From assembly GCA_016932575.1 (NCBI GenBank), contig JAFGCO010000035.1, forward strand, positions 1-53,744: a DNA stretch of 53,744 nt, in the 5' to 3' direction. Below, in pieces: positions 1 to 9,201 of this stretch. The notes under the pieces were generated by a model. The model saw only the letters and a list, made by a program, of their open reading frames with translations. It did not search any database and had not been told where the DNA came from. This DNA comes from a bacterium (GTDB lineage: Bacteria; Zhuqueibacterota; QNDG01; JAFGCO01). The position numbers and the translations under genes were made by a program. The stretch's first letter is position 1. Each line of letters opens with the position of its first letter.

Positions 1-1987
1 ACAATGGTTCGATTAAAACTTAACCTGTGTTTTTCCCAATGTTTCCGCCTGTGCCATTTCAATCCCACAATGGTTCGATTAAAACCGCCGGATTGTCTCT
101 ATGCCATTGCTCAGAATAAGAATTTCAATCCCACAATGGTTCGATTAAAACAATCCTTAATCGTGTCAATCCAAATGGCACAATACCATTTCAATCCCAC
201 AATGGTTCGATTAAAACTGGAACATACTAAATGGGTACTTGCACGTTCTCAAATTTCAATCCCACAATGGTTCGATTAAAACCCCATTTCCATCCGGCCC
301 TTCAAGCGTAAATCCATATTTCAATCCCACAATGGTTCGATTAAAACTTGATGCCAGACCGATAAAAGAACAGGAAATAATCATTTCAATCCCACAATGG
401 TTCGATTAAAACTTTATCTATTAATTTGTATATTGTTTTATCAATATTATTTCAATCCCACAATGGTTCGATTAAAACTAATATGCAAGTCCAATGCTTC
501 AGGTAGATATCCGAATTTCAATCCCACAATGGTTCGATTAAAACTTATCTTGCATGGGATAAACGACAGGGGCATCCGGCATTTCAATCCCACAATGGTT
601 CGATTAAAACTTTACGCCCGCGCGTTCCGGCGGTACGGGATATATTATTTCAATCCCACAATGGTTCGATTAAAACGAGAAAAAAACCAATGCTGACATG
701 AGTTCTATAATATTTCAATCCCACAATGGTTCGATTAAAACAACGGCTTGTCTGCACATTTCAAGGATTTCATCGATATTTCAATCCCACAATGGTTCGA
801 TTAAAACAAACATAATGAACATTTATGCCCTCGTATTTCTCTATTTCAATCCCACAATGGTTCGATTAAAACTTTACTCTGTTAACAGATTCAATCGGCC
901 CGGATGTATTTCAATCCCACAATGGTTCGATTAAAACGGCAAAAAACGGACCGGCCTCATCGCGGAAGATTTATTTCAATCCCACAATGGTTCGATTAAA
1001 ACGGAGAATGGGCATTTCACACTACCGGAGTTTGTGGCATTTCAATCCCACAATGGTTCGATTAAAACGGAATCAAGCCAGGCAGGTTCCGCATGAGGAC
1101 ATATATTTCAATCCCACAATGGTTCGATTAAAACGGACAAGTTCTGATAAAAAAGTTCGGCGCTTCCTTTATTTCAATCCCACAATGGTTCGATTAAAAC
1201 GCAGGCGGTAAGCTGGAAGGAGAAGGGCTTGCTATATTTCAATCCCACAATGGTTCGATTAAAACGAGATCATTATGTATAATTGACAGTGAGCTGTCTG
1301 TATTTCAATCCCACAATGGTTCGATTAAAACTTCAAGCAACGTTCACTCGAACAAAATCGTTACTACATTTCAATCCCACAATGGTTCGATTAAAACGCG
1401 GATTTTTATGATTCAGTAACTCAAACAGATGATATTTCAATCCCACAATGGTTCGATTAAAACAAGATTGCGAATTAAGATATGATGTGATTACAGCATT
1501 TCAATCCCACAATGGTTCGATTAAAACCTGATAAGGTTGCCGGAAAAGCCGGAGAACTCAAATATTTCAATCCCACAATGGTTCGATTAAAACGAAGAAG
1601 GGCGGTTTGAATTCGGTTGCGTATCCAAGATTTCAATCCCACAATGGTTCGATTAAAACTGGAAACACCAAAAAATATTACTTTAGATGATTATATTTCA
1701 ATCCCACAATGGTTCGATTAAAACGCAATAGAATCGGTTTTAATACAAACATATAAAAATATTTCAATCCCACAATGGTTCGATTAAAACTTTTTTCTGA
1801 TCGGTAAAAACGGCGGATCTTCAAGAATTTCAATCCCACAATGGTTCGATTAAAACTCAAAGGGAGTATGATCGCCCATCCACAAATCGTTATTTCAATC
1901 CCACAATGGTTCGATTAAAACAAATTTCAAAAGAGCTATATGGACAAAGATAAAAAAATTTCAATCCCACAATGGTTCGATTAAAAC
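1..1987 (-). CRISPR. Type I-B CRISPR array, 31 repeats, truncated at window edge
   Basis: A 30-nt direct repeat recurs every 64-67 bases. On the plus strand it begins ATTTCAATCCCACAAT and ends GGTTCGATTAAAAC. There are 30 complete copies (first 56-85, last 1958-1987) plus a cut copy at 1-19, separating 30 different spacers of 34-36 nt. Every copy read is identical, including the one next to the cas genes, so no degenerate end is in view and the old end lies to the left of the window. On the minus strand the repeat starts GTTTTAATCGAACC and ends GGGATTGAAAT, the usual type I-B form with an ATTGAAA-type 5' handle. Transcription is therefore inferred to run leftward from the cas2 side, making the spacer at 1922-1957 the newest. 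ORFs that can be opened across the array are translations of the repeat and are not genes. Confidence 0.98.
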
Positions 1988-2089
1988 CCCTTAAAATAGG
2001 GTCTAAAAAACAGGGAGTTATAAGCCCCTGACAACTTGAAATCGTCGTCTATCAATGGTAGCGAATCGTCACGTAAAAGGTCGACGACA
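1988..2089 (-). promoter_or_regulatory. CRISPR leader
   Basis: About 100 non-coding bases lie between the cas2 stop and the first leader-proximal repeat. The stretch is AT-rich next to the repeat (minus strand TATTTTAAGGGG directly before GTTTTAATCG). Further out it holds an inverted pair, TCGTCG near 2043 and CGACGA near 2083. Position and strand agree with a leader driving leftward transcription and spacer acquisition. No individual promoter element is certain. Confidence 0.75.
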
Positions 2090-2353
2090 TTATAAAAACA
2101 CATCCATAGGATTTTTATCGAGTCCGATGACTTCCTTTTCGAATGTATTATCATTGGGAAACCGGTAAACGAGTACGGAATCTTCCTTCTTCTTGATCAT
2201 TTCCCTCAATTTCTTCAAAAGTTCCTTTAATTTACCTTCCTTGATTTCCCCTTCGAACACACTGTTCTGCACCCAATTTAAATAACATCGGCAAATTTTC
2301 AAAGCCTTTGCCACTCTTTTTTCACCAATATCATATACAAGAAGCACATACAT
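2090..2353 (-). CDS. cas2: CRISPR-associated endonuclease Cas2
   Basis: The 87-residue product starts MYVLLVYDIGEKRVAK and has the Cas2 beta-1 strand with its conserved Asp (YDIGE), then a CRRYL-like segment (CRCYLNWVQNSVFEGEI) typical of the ferredoxin-fold dimer. Cas2 bridges two Cas1 dimers in the spacer integration complex. The frame is open further upstream, but the family N-terminus fixes the start at the ATG at 2353. That ATG lies 2 nt after the cas1 stop and is preceded by a GGTGGTG ribosome site inside the end of cas1. It is the last gene of the cas operon, followed directly by the leader. Confidence 0.95.
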   Translation of the reverse strand: MYVLLVYDIGEKRVAKALKICRCYLNWVQNSVFEGEIKEGKLKELLKKLREMIKKKEDSVLVYRFPNDNTFEKEVIGLDKNPMDVFL

Positions 2354-2355
2354 GA

Positions 2356-3444
2356 TCACCACCACATTCTGAAGGCTGAATAATTTTTCATACCCGTCAC
2401 ATGCTTGATCAGTTTGTAGCATTCAAGACGAATCAAGCGTCTGTATGATACATTTCGACCCAAGCTTCGATGCTTGATCGTGGTTTTCATGCGTTCGTCA
2501 TATGCCTGAACGAATATTTTTCGACCTTCTTCATTCAGATAACAATAATTCAGCTTTTCATCAAAATGTTTCGGCTTCAGCATTTTCCGGTTCAGCAAAT
2601 TAAAAATCATCCGGTCAATGATAAAGGGTTTGAATACCTCGGCCACATCTAGAGAAAGAGAAAAACGCCGGAATCCAGGTTCATGTAAAAAACTGACTGC
2701 AGGGTGAAGCTGTGTATGGTAAATCTCTCCCAGACAGGTTGTATAAAGCATGGTGTTACCGAAAGAAACCAGCGCATTGACAGCATTTTTCGGAGGACGC
2801 CGAGTCCTTTTGTCAAAAGGGAATTCTTCATTATCAATAATCAAATCCCAGAATTCATAATAAATTTGCCTGGTCCTGCCTTCAGCCGCCATAAGCTCAT
2901 CGATATTTGATGCATCAAGCGCACGCATTTTTTCCTGTTCGATGACCTTGATGCATTCGGTCGTGTCTTTGCCCCGGCTGTTGTAATATTTCATATTATT
3001 CAGTATGTTTTCCATGGCCGCAAGAATAAATTCCTTAGCCAGAACGATACGTTTCTCGGAATCCAGATAAATCGCCGACTGTCGAACCACTACTTCTCCG
3101 CTGACCAAATAATCCCTCGGCACCAGCGTACTGCTGTAGAAACCGTAATAATTGAAAAAATGTGCGATTATATGCTGCTTACTTAAAAAATTGATCAGCT
3201 TTGTGTTCAGATTTATCTCTCCGAAACAGTACAGAGATTCCACGTCTTCGACCGGAATCACCCTGCGCTGCACCCTTTCCTTTTCATCCGTTGCAGGAAT
3301 AAATTCAGGCTCTACCAGGGTTTCTTCGATGTTTGGATCAAAATCCGGCTCATCCGCGTCCTGCTTTTCCGCTCTTTCAAAAAACAGGGTGTTCTGCTGC
3401 CGCCGGATTCGTCCCGCGCTGAATATGTAATATGGTCGTTTCAT
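2356..3444 (-). CDS. cas1: CRISPR-associated endonuclease Cas1 (I-B type)
   Basis: This 362-residue integrase subunit inserts spacers at the leader end of the array. The alpha-helical catalytic domain is clear: the metal-binding Glu in AAEGRTRQIYYEFW, the His in the QLHPAVSFLHEPGFRR segment, and the downstream acidic residue in SLDVAEVFKP. The start is placed at MKRPYYIFSAGRIRR, which matches Cas1b N-termini; the open frame upstream is REP-derived sequence. The protein is slightly longer than usual (about 320-340) because of a strongly acidic stretch, roughly residues 27-60 (EKQDADEPDFDPNIEE onward), inserted in the N-terminal beta-domain. Cas2 follows after 2 nt. The natural partner cas4 lies upstream but is separated by REP elements and a RAYT gene. 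Confidence 0.95.
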   Translation of the reverse strand: MKRPYYIFSAGRIRRQQNTLFFERAEKQDADEPDFDPNIEETLVEPEFIPATDEKERVQRRVIPVEDVESLYCFGEINLNTKLINFLSKQHIIAHFFNYYGFYSSTLVPRDYLVSGEVVVRQSAIYLDSEKRIVLAKEFILAAMENILNNMKYYNSRGKDTTECIKVIEQEKMRALDASNIDELMAAEGRTRQIYYEFWDLIIDNEEFPFDKRTRRPPKNAVNALVSFGNTMLYTTCLGEIYHTQLHPAVSFLHEPGFRRFSLSLDVAEVFKPFIIDRMIFNLLNRKMLKPKHFDEKLNYCYLNEEGRKIFVQAYDERMKTTIKHRSLGRNVSYRRLIRLECYKLIKHVTGMKNYSAFRMWW

Positions 3445-3453
3445 ATTTTTTTG

Positions 3454-3634
3454 CAGGTCGACCAGTCTGGTCGCCCACCGTCTGATCCATCGTTTTCCAT
3501 GTAGGTCGGCCAGCATGGCTGACTATTAAACATCGTAAACCACCACTCTTAAAAGAGAATTCAAGTAATATCGTTTTTACTATCACCCTTTTTCTTCTAC
3601 AATAACCCGGACGACCAAACTGGTTGCCCTACAT
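3454..3634. repeat. REP-composite element, copy A (three REP palindromes)
   Basis: The element has three imperfect palindromes at 3454-3477, 3500-3525 and 3606-3634 (minus-strand core GGCNACCAGTTTGGTCG...; middle one GTAGGTCGGCCAGCATGGCT). About 80 AT-rich bases separate the last two. The segment from 3500 onward aligns almost end to end with 4348-4482, including a shared TATCACCCTTTTTCTTC. The TGATCCATC between palindromes 1 and 2 is also found in the copy at 11321-11486. The element fills the gap between the RAYT stop codon and the cas1 start. Confidence 0.85.
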
Positions 3635-3637
3635 TAA

Positions 3638-4297
3638 TTACTTTTCATCATATTTACAATAGGTATACGGATAATCATCCCAACTGTCAGTCAAACCGGC
3701 TTTCACAGGATTATTAATCACATATCGAACAATTCGATTAAATTCTTCCTGATTCCGGATTACATGATCATAACTTTCATTCTGCCAGAAAGCGCCTCTT
3801 CTGTTCAGCAGCTGATTTGCTTTCAAGGCCGTATACCACTTCAAGTTTTCCATAATAGCCGAAGCCGGATACTTAGATGTACCTTTCACTGAATCATCAC
3901 AGGTAGATCTAGTATCAAATACAAGATGCACATGATTCGGCATAATTGCGTATGCATGTAAATTATATTGACTTCCATCTCGATAATGCAATGCCTCCCG
4001 GACAATATCAGCGATTTGATTGTTACACAGCCAGTCCGGACCGCTTTCACATTTATCCAGCAATTGATCAAATTTCTGAAAGTATTTTTTTCTTATGTCA
4101 ATTATCCTTTTTTTCACATTGTCATTCATGTCATGCCTGATCATTTTTTCATACATCATGCGTTCATGTTTATATTGTTTAATAATTTGTGCAGGCAATG
4201 ATCCGCTCAGCCGAAATGTAATAAAATAGCTTGCCTGTAACGGCTGATAATGTGGCAGATGGCGATTATAATAAATATTTTCCAATTCTCGTTTCAT
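3638..4297 (-). CDS. REP-associated tyrosine transposase (RAYT, Y1/IS200-like)
   Basis: This 219-residue HUH-superfamily single-strand nuclease shows the metal-binding His-hydrophobic-His motif in MPNHVHLVF and a downstream catalytic-Tyr candidate in QNESYDHVIRN. It also has the C-terminal FNRIVRYVINNPVKAGL segment that is highly typical of RAYTs. RAYTs are domesticated relatives of IS200/IS605 transposases thought to mobilise REP palindromes. The start is set at MKRELENIYYNRHLPHY; the open frame upstream runs through a REP palindrome and is not family sequence. REP elements abut both sides: copy A begins 3 nt after the stop and copy B starts 11 nt before the ATG. It splits cas4 from cas1 in an otherwise continuous minus-strand cas operon, so it is most simply a later insertion. 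Confidence 0.93.
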   Translation of the reverse strand: MKRELENIYYNRHLPHYQPLQASYFITFRLSGSLPAQIIKQYKHERMMYEKMIRHDMNDNVKKRIIDIRKKYFQKFDQLLDKCESGPDWLCNNQIADIVREALHYRDGSQYNLHAYAIMPNHVHLVFDTRSTCDDSVKGTSKYPASAIMENLKWYTALKANQLLNRRGAFWQNESYDHVIRNQEEFNRIVRYVINNPVKAGLTDSWDDYPYTYCKYDEK

Positions 4298-4308
4298 GTT
4301 CAATTCTC

Positions 4309-4482
4309 TGGACGGCCATACTGGTCGTCCTACAACGGACTCTCCTATGTAGGTCGGCCAGCCTGGCCGACCATTGAGCAACGAAAACCAACTCGTTAAA
4401 AATAGAACTCAACTAAAATCGTTTTTATTATCACCCTTTTTCTTCGTCATTTACCCGGGCGGCCAAACTGGCCGCCCTACAT
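4309..4482. repeat. REP-composite element, copy B (three REP palindromes)
   Basis: The palindromes lie at 4309-4333, 4348-4373 (GTAGGTCGGCCAGCCTGGCC) and 4454-4482 (GGCGGCCAAACTGGCCGCC, the most perfect of the family). The layout is REP, 14 nt, REP, about 80 AT-rich nt, REP, as in copy A. The right end stops one base short of the cas4 stop codon. The middle section ATTGAGCAACGAAAACC recurs at 11162-11180 as ATTGACGCAACGAAAACC. Confidence 0.87.
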
Positions 4483-4483
4483 A

Positions 4484-4996
4484 TTACTGCCAGCAGAATT
4501 CATAATAGGCACACTTCCTGCAGAACGTTTTGTTTTTCAAGCCCGGCGGTTTGTAAGACTGCAAAATATCCTGAACTGCCTCCGTCAATTTTTCAATTTC
4601 CAGTTCATCCTCTTCCGAAAGCCGCAATTTTTCAGTTCGCCGGATCAGAGGATAATCGATCTCGGCCGTGGCTTCGACACCGAGCTGTTTCAATATATAC
4701 AAATAATATTTGGTCTGCCAGATATGTGCCTTTTCCACAGCCCTGGATTTTTTAACCTCATAAATCACACCTTTGGCCGCATCAAATCCGTCAATGACAA
4801 TATTGTCACCAATGGCAATCTCTTTCCGCCTCCGGCCGTAACTCTGCTCACCCACCAGTTTTCCCTGAAACACCGTATCACTCTCCTGCTCCATACGAAT
4901 GCCCTTGCTGAACAGCCACAGCTTGCGATGGCATACAAAGTAGTAGTTGATTTGTGTGCCGGTGAATTTTGGCAAAACACCGATTTTATTTATCAT
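4484..4996 (-). CDS. cas4: CRISPR-associated exonuclease Cas4
   Basis: This 170-residue RecB-family nuclease trims prespacers and helps select the PAM during adaptation. It carries the four cysteines of the Fe-S cluster: Cys22 in FVCHRKLWLF and the C-terminal trio in FCRKCAYYEFCWQ. Nuclease motifs include the Asp in GFDAAKGVIYEVKKSRAVEKAHIWQTKYYLY, with the conserved E-K pair and QxxxY. Length and N-terminus (TGTQINYYFVC) match the compact I-B Cas4. It lies 110 nt downstream of cas3. The end of REP copy B follows one base after its TAA stop. Confidence 0.95.
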   Translation of the reverse strand: MINKIGVLPKFTGTQINYYFVCHRKLWLFSKGIRMEQESDTVFQGKLVGEQSYGRRRKEIAIGDNIVIDGFDAAKGVIYEVKKSRAVEKAHIWQTKYYLYILKQLGVEATAEIDYPLIRRTEKLRLSEEDELEIEKLTEAVQDILQSYKPPGLKNKTFCRKCAYYEFCWQ

Positions 4997-5044
4997 AAGA
5001 AAAATCTATTTACGAAATAAATCGTAATTTTAAAACACATAGTA

Positions 5045-5060
5045 AACGGTCGCGACCGTT
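5045..5060. repeat. 16-nt perfect palindrome between cas3 and cas4
   Basis: AACGGTCGCGACCGTT reads identically on both strands and sits in the 110-nt AT-rich gap between cas3 and cas4. There is no T-run on the minus strand, so a standard terminator is unlikely. The sequence is unlike the local REP family. It could be a dyad operator or a solo palindromic repeat. Confidence 0.5.
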
Positions 5061-5106
5061 CACTATAATCTGCTGTTGATATTTTGTGTAACCAAACATG
5101 ATAACT

Positions 5107-7482
5107 TTAAAATATATTATAATTATCATTAATATCTTCAAATTCATCTGTCATACCGATTTGTGGATTGTAATGGCATTTCGCGATAGTGATGTAATTT
5201 TTCAGAGACTTTACACTTTCAGTTTCAAACTCAAAACAATGAACATCAATTTGTTTTTCATTTTTTAATTTACAATACATACCTAGATGGATTGAAACAA
5301 GCAAACGCTCGGCAGATATAAAATCATATTTTTTAATAAGATCTTTATATCGTTTAAAAAAACACGCGGGCAGCACTTGAATACCATCAAATTTGTCATA
5401 AAATTCTTCCTCATTTTCTTTGTGGCAAGTATAAGGTTGTAAAGATTTCAAAGATTCTGCAAAACCAATTCGTGTATCCGAATAATTCTTAAATTGTTTT
5501 TCATCCCAATTCGGATAAACAAAATCTAAATAATCTTGCAATTTTTCTTCATGGACTATATCTATATTATTCAATAGCTCAAGTGTACGATCGATAATAT
5601 TGGTTGGATAAATATATTTATCATTTTTACTCCCATTGTTACAAACATATATCGGCACAATTCCCTTTTCTCGTTTTCTATTTACTCTCCCAAATCTTTG
5701 TAGTAATGCATCCAATGGAGCAGGTTCTGTAAACATTAAATCATAATCAATATCAAGGCTTACCTCAATTGCTTGTGTCCCTATTAACAATTGATTATTT
5801 TTTTCTAAAGCTTTCATTTCTTTATCATTTCTATCAGCAGAATTGAAACGGCTGTGTAATAACGTGACTTTTGATTCGTTTAAGCCTTCCGTATCTTTCA
5901 ATTGTTCATATATTTTTTGAGCATTCTTAACAGTATTGCATACTACTATTATTCTTTTACCCATACGAATACATTTTTTTATATCAGATATTTGATTAAA
6001 TATATCACCGTCTCTTATCTCAACTTGATGCCTAGTAAATTCCTTTAGGAGATCGTTGCTTGCTTGAACAGGCTTACTTATCCCTAATGTATTTTTCAAT
6101 TCCTCAAGCATAAATGTTGGCAAAGTAGCCGTCATTATCATAATTTTACAGTTAAAATATTTAACAAAATATTCCAAGCTTGTTAAAATTTGAGCAAAAG
6201 TAATTTCATCATAAGCATGAATCTCATCAAAAACCAATTTTGCACCAGCTAATTCTGTAAATCCCATTTCAAAACCTTTTACTCCGTATGTATATTTTAG
6301 GATTTGAAATGGTGTTATTACTTTAAGGGGGTAAATCATTTTTTTATATATGTCTCTTATTTTTTTTATTTCTTCATTCTTCTGTAAAATTGACTTTTTG
6401 TCATCACTCATTACTTCATAAAGACTTGCTACATATTGGGTTAGTTTACCATGCTGTATTCCGATTAAATTATTTCCTTTTATTTCTTTTACAGAAGAGA
6501 AATCTTTTATTAGCCGTTTATGCATTGCATTGATGGAAGCTGTATATGGTAAAATATAATAAACTCTACCTTGAGAAATAGTAATCTGCTTTTTTAACCA
6601 TCCAATAGCTGATTCTGTTTTTCCCGAACCAGTGGGTGCTATTAAAATACAATTATCTGATTCTTTAAAACATTCCTTCTGATGTTCGTATAAATCCAAT
6701 CCACCTGCTAATAAATTGTCCTTTAGTATTTTCAAATAGGAAAAATCTTTGACCTTAAAACAATTTATCTTTTTTATCCCTGCTGAACCATAATGATCGC
6801 ATAATTTCATCGATCCCAATAATAAAAGATTTTGCCAATAATCAGGATTAGCCGTATTAAAAGTTGACTTGTATGTAGGTTCAACTATTTGCTTTAAAGG
6901 ATGAATTAAATCATCAATCTTTATTTCCTTTTCCAAATTTATTGGAATTCCATGTATATGTTCTTGATAATATTTAGGAAATTTTTCCGATAAATACTTT
7001 AAATAATCATAGAGAAGATTATACTTCAAATTTGAGAAAAAATCTTCTGGATGGAATGGCTTTTTATATTTTGCATCCCTTTTATATTTCAAATTCAATT
7101 CAAAATCAAGGTCTTCATCCGATTTCCACTTTTCTAATAATTCAAAAAATGTTTTATGATGCCCGATTACGACTCGCTGTAAAATAATTTTATCATTTTC
7201 ATTTAGATTAAGTTTATCAAGGAAGGGTATTGAATAGAGTTCATGTCGTTGATTATTCCAGTAGTTTGATTTTTTACCTTCAAGTACTTTTTGAAATTCA
7301 ACATGACATTTACCCCAATCGTGAAAATAAATCACATAAAATAAAAGCTGCCAAAAATTATCAAGCTTTGTAACCTTTGGTAGCAAAGGGAGTGCTTCTT
7401 TAAGTTGAGAATAAACTGCCAGACAATCCTGAATATGTTCAATTAAAGTTGTACCGTCAGATTTTCCCAAAGCGTGTTTCAT
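5107..7482 (-). CDS. cas3: CRISPR-associated helicase-nuclease Cas3 (HD + DEAH)
   Basis: This 791-residue effector is recruited by Cascade to unwind and shred target DNA. The N-terminal HD nuclease has LIEHIQDCL, His54-Asp55 in YFHDWGK, RHELYSIPFL and VIGHH. The superfamily 2 helicase follows with Walker A APTGSGKT at about residue 282, DEIH (VFDEIHAYD), TATLP, and motifs V and VI (GTQAIEVSLDID, QRFGRVNR). Both domains keep their key residues, so the protein looks active. Its ATG overlaps the cas5 stop by 4 nt, which indicates translational coupling. Base composition is more AT-rich than the metabolic genes further right, as in the whole cas5-cas8 block. Confidence 0.97.
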   Translation of the reverse strand: MKHALGKSDGTTLIEHIQDCLAVYSQLKEALPLLPKVTKLDNFWQLLFYVIYFHDWGKCHVEFQKVLEGKKSNYWNNQRHELYSIPFLDKLNLNENDKIILQRVVIGHHKTFFELLEKWKSDEDLDFELNLKYKRDAKYKKPFHPEDFFSNLKYNLLYDYLKYLSEKFPKYYQEHIHGIPINLEKEIKIDDLIHPLKQIVEPTYKSTFNTANPDYWQNLLLLGSMKLCDHYGSAGIKKINCFKVKDFSYLKILKDNLLAGGLDLYEHQKECFKESDNCILIAPTGSGKTESAIGWLKKQITISQGRVYYILPYTASINAMHKRLIKDFSSVKEIKGNNLIGIQHGKLTQYVASLYEVMSDDKKSILQKNEEIKKIRDIYKKMIYPLKVITPFQILKYTYGVKGFEMGFTELAGAKLVFDEIHAYDEITFAQILTSLEYFVKYFNCKIMIMTATLPTFMLEELKNTLGISKPVQASNDLLKEFTRHQVEIRDGDIFNQISDIKKCIRMGKRIIVVCNTVKNAQKIYEQLKDTEGLNESKVTLLHSRFNSADRNDKEMKALEKNNQLLIGTQAIEVSLDIDYDLMFTEPAPLDALLQRFGRVNRKREKGIVPIYVCNNGSKNDKYIYPTNIIDRTLELLNNIDIVHEEKLQDYLDFVYPNWDEKQFKNYSDTRIGFAESLKSLQPYTCHKENEEEFYDKFDGIQVLPACFFKRYKDLIKKYDFISAERLLVSIHLGMYCKLKNEKQIDVHCFEFETESVKSLKNYITIAKCHYNPQIGMTDEFEDINDNYNIF

Positions 7483-8141
7483 AATTCCTGCCAGTAAATT
7501 TCGATACCTTTTTCCTTTATAAAAAAATCATTTGTAAAATCAATAAATCCCTTTGCATTTAATTCTTGATTCTGCCTGTAATTGCTTTCTAAAAGATAAT
7601 AAGGTTTTGTACCAACATTTCTTCTTGGAATAGTATTTGTAAAATAAACAGGTAAAGCATTTATAGCGGCAGCCAGCACGTATTTCCCAAAAGGTACAAT
7701 CGTACCTTTTAATTTTGTTAGTTTCTGCATAGGCTCAACTTCAATTTCAACAACCTCATTCACAGAAGCAAGGTCGCCAGATCTACCCAACAAAAGCTGA
7801 AAGTAAGGATTGCCGAATGCATCAGCGACTTTTATATCTTGAGTATAAATCCAGAGATGATTATCAAATAAAAATTCCCTCCTGATTACATTAGACTTAA
7901 TACCTTTTAGAGAATTTTGCATTTGATAGATCGTTTCCAGATCAACTGCTTTACCGCCCGTTTGAAAAACGAAACCAATTTTATTGTCTTGCGGCATATA
8001 ATATTCTCCTGAAGCAGCTGAAACAAGACCATATATTGTTGACAATGGCGGGACTGGGAGGCTTGGCTGAAATCCGCTTATTAAGTTTGGAAATCGAAAT
8101 GAAGCTGTCCAGCTTGTTATATATATTCTGATAACTTTCAT
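7479..8141 (-). CDS. cas5: Cascade subunit Cas5 (I-B)
   Basis: This 220-residue RAMP protein caps the crRNA 5' handle in the I-B Cascade. The N-terminus MKVIRIYITSWTASFRFP, the PLPPLSTIYG-type motif (VPPLSTIYGLVSAASG) and the Gly-rich FQLLLGRSGDLASV are characteristic of Cas5. The gene starts 1 nt after the cas7 stop and overlaps cas3 by 4 nt, so cas7-cas5-cas3 are tightly coupled. Confidence 0.94.
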   Translation of the reverse strand: MKVIRIYITSWTASFRFPNLISGFQPSLPVPPLSTIYGLVSAASGEYYMPQDNKIGFVFQTGGKAVDLETIYQMQNSLKGIKSNVIRREFLFDNHLWIYTQDIKVADAFGNPYFQLLLGRSGDLASVNEVVEIEVEPMQKLTKLKGTIVPFGKYVLAAAINALPVYFTNTIPRRNVGTKPYYLLESNYRQNQELNAKGFIDFTNDFFIKEKGIEIYWQEL

Positions 8142-8142
8142 T

Positions 8143-9189
8143 TTAGTTTTCCAACTTTATAGTTTCGATGTAATTATCTATTGTTTCGTTAACTGATCCA
8201 TAATAAAATGAATCATTCTCTAATTTATTCAAATCTTCATGAAATTCATCCATAAAACCAACTCGTTTACCAACAAAAATTTTACCCTCAATTTGAGATC
8301 TATAATCATTCAGAACTTGTCTAAGTGCCTCTGTTGAAAAAACGGTTTTCCCCAGTTCTTCTTTTGCAAGATGTGAAAAAGGATGATTTCCGCTTTTAAG
8401 CGTCGCCAACACAATTAATTTTGGTGTTACGTCAGCTAAATTTGTTGTTAATTTTGCTCCCCCAGAAAGTGTTTTTAAGGCGAGAATTGTGTCTTTGACT
8501 CTTTGAATTCTTATTTCATTTTCTAAACGTACCAATTTATGCGGCTTTCCTTCTAAATCTTTGATAATGGGATCTTCAATTTCCACAGCACCATTTTTTA
8601 AATAAATATCTTTCATCGTTTTATTAATGTTTAAAAAGCCAGTTCTGCCTTGCATGCTGAATGTCCCGATTTGGTTCAAGTCAATTGAAAACATACCTTT
8701 CATTATCGCGCAATATTCATCTTTGCCATAAGGGACCGCATCGCCTTCTTGTCGTGTCATCGAAGACCAATTTTGAACGATAGGATTGTAGGCAACTGCA
8801 ATTAATGCAGAATTTTTTAATGGAGAAACACGTGTTAATGTGACATTTTCAGATTTTTCTTTTCCTGTTTCCGGATCTTTAACAATTTTTTTGCCTGCCC
8901 TCATGTATCCAAAAATATCATCGTCAGGATATTTAAGCGGATCAGCTTCTGTAAAAGCGATTTTCTTTTCACGTATCACCGGTGACATTTCCCATTTGAG
9001 ATCGTTTTTCAGTGTTTCTCGCCACCAATACCGCCAAGCCTGACCGGAAACATAAGGATATTGTTTTCCATTTTTTATTATTTTTTTAGTAGTAACTGCG
9101 TTCTCTAAATTAGTTGTCGAATCAGAACCAGCATTATTTAAGGCTGCAACATCAACATCAATTAATAAAAAACCTTGTACTGTTTTCAT
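8143..9189 (-). CDS. cas7: Cascade backbone Cas7 (Cst2/DevR-like)
   Basis: This 348-residue backbone subunit polymerises along the crRNA spacer. The N-terminus GFLLIDVDVAALNNAG followed by YPYVSGQAWRYWWRETL is the DevR/Cst2 family signature, and FSMQGRTGFLNINKT with the Gly-rich TLSGGAKLTTNLADVTPKL also fit. A strong ribosome site (AGGAGAA) precedes the ATG. The gene sits directly between cas8 and cas5, the usual order for the I-B (Tneap) subtype. Confidence 0.95.
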   Translation of the reverse strand: MKTVQGFLLIDVDVAALNNAGSDSTTNLENAVTTKKIIKNGKQYPYVSGQAWRYWWRETLKNDLKWEMSPVIREKKIAFTEADPLKYPDDDIFGYMRAGKKIVKDPETGKEKSENVTLTRVSPLKNSALIAVAYNPIVQNWSSMTRQEGDAVPYGKDEYCAIMKGMFSIDLNQIGTFSMQGRTGFLNINKTMKDIYLKNGAVEIEDPIIKDLEGKPHKLVRLENEIRIQRVKDTILALKTLSGGAKLTTNLADVTPKLIVLATLKSGNHPFSHLAKEELGKTVFSTEALRQVLNDYRSQIEGKIFVGKRVGFMDEFHEDLNKLENDSFYYGSVNETIDNYIETIKLEN

Positions 9190-9201
9190 GATACTTTTCT
9201 C

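Noticed and set aside
4-1211. Plus-strand open frames across the first 1.2 kb
   Set aside because: They are translations of the CRISPR repeat (recurring FNPTMVRLK) and have no independent coding evidence.
5045-5060. Palindrome between cas3 and cas4 as a transcription terminator
   Set aside because: No T-run follows on the minus strand and no loop separates the arms.
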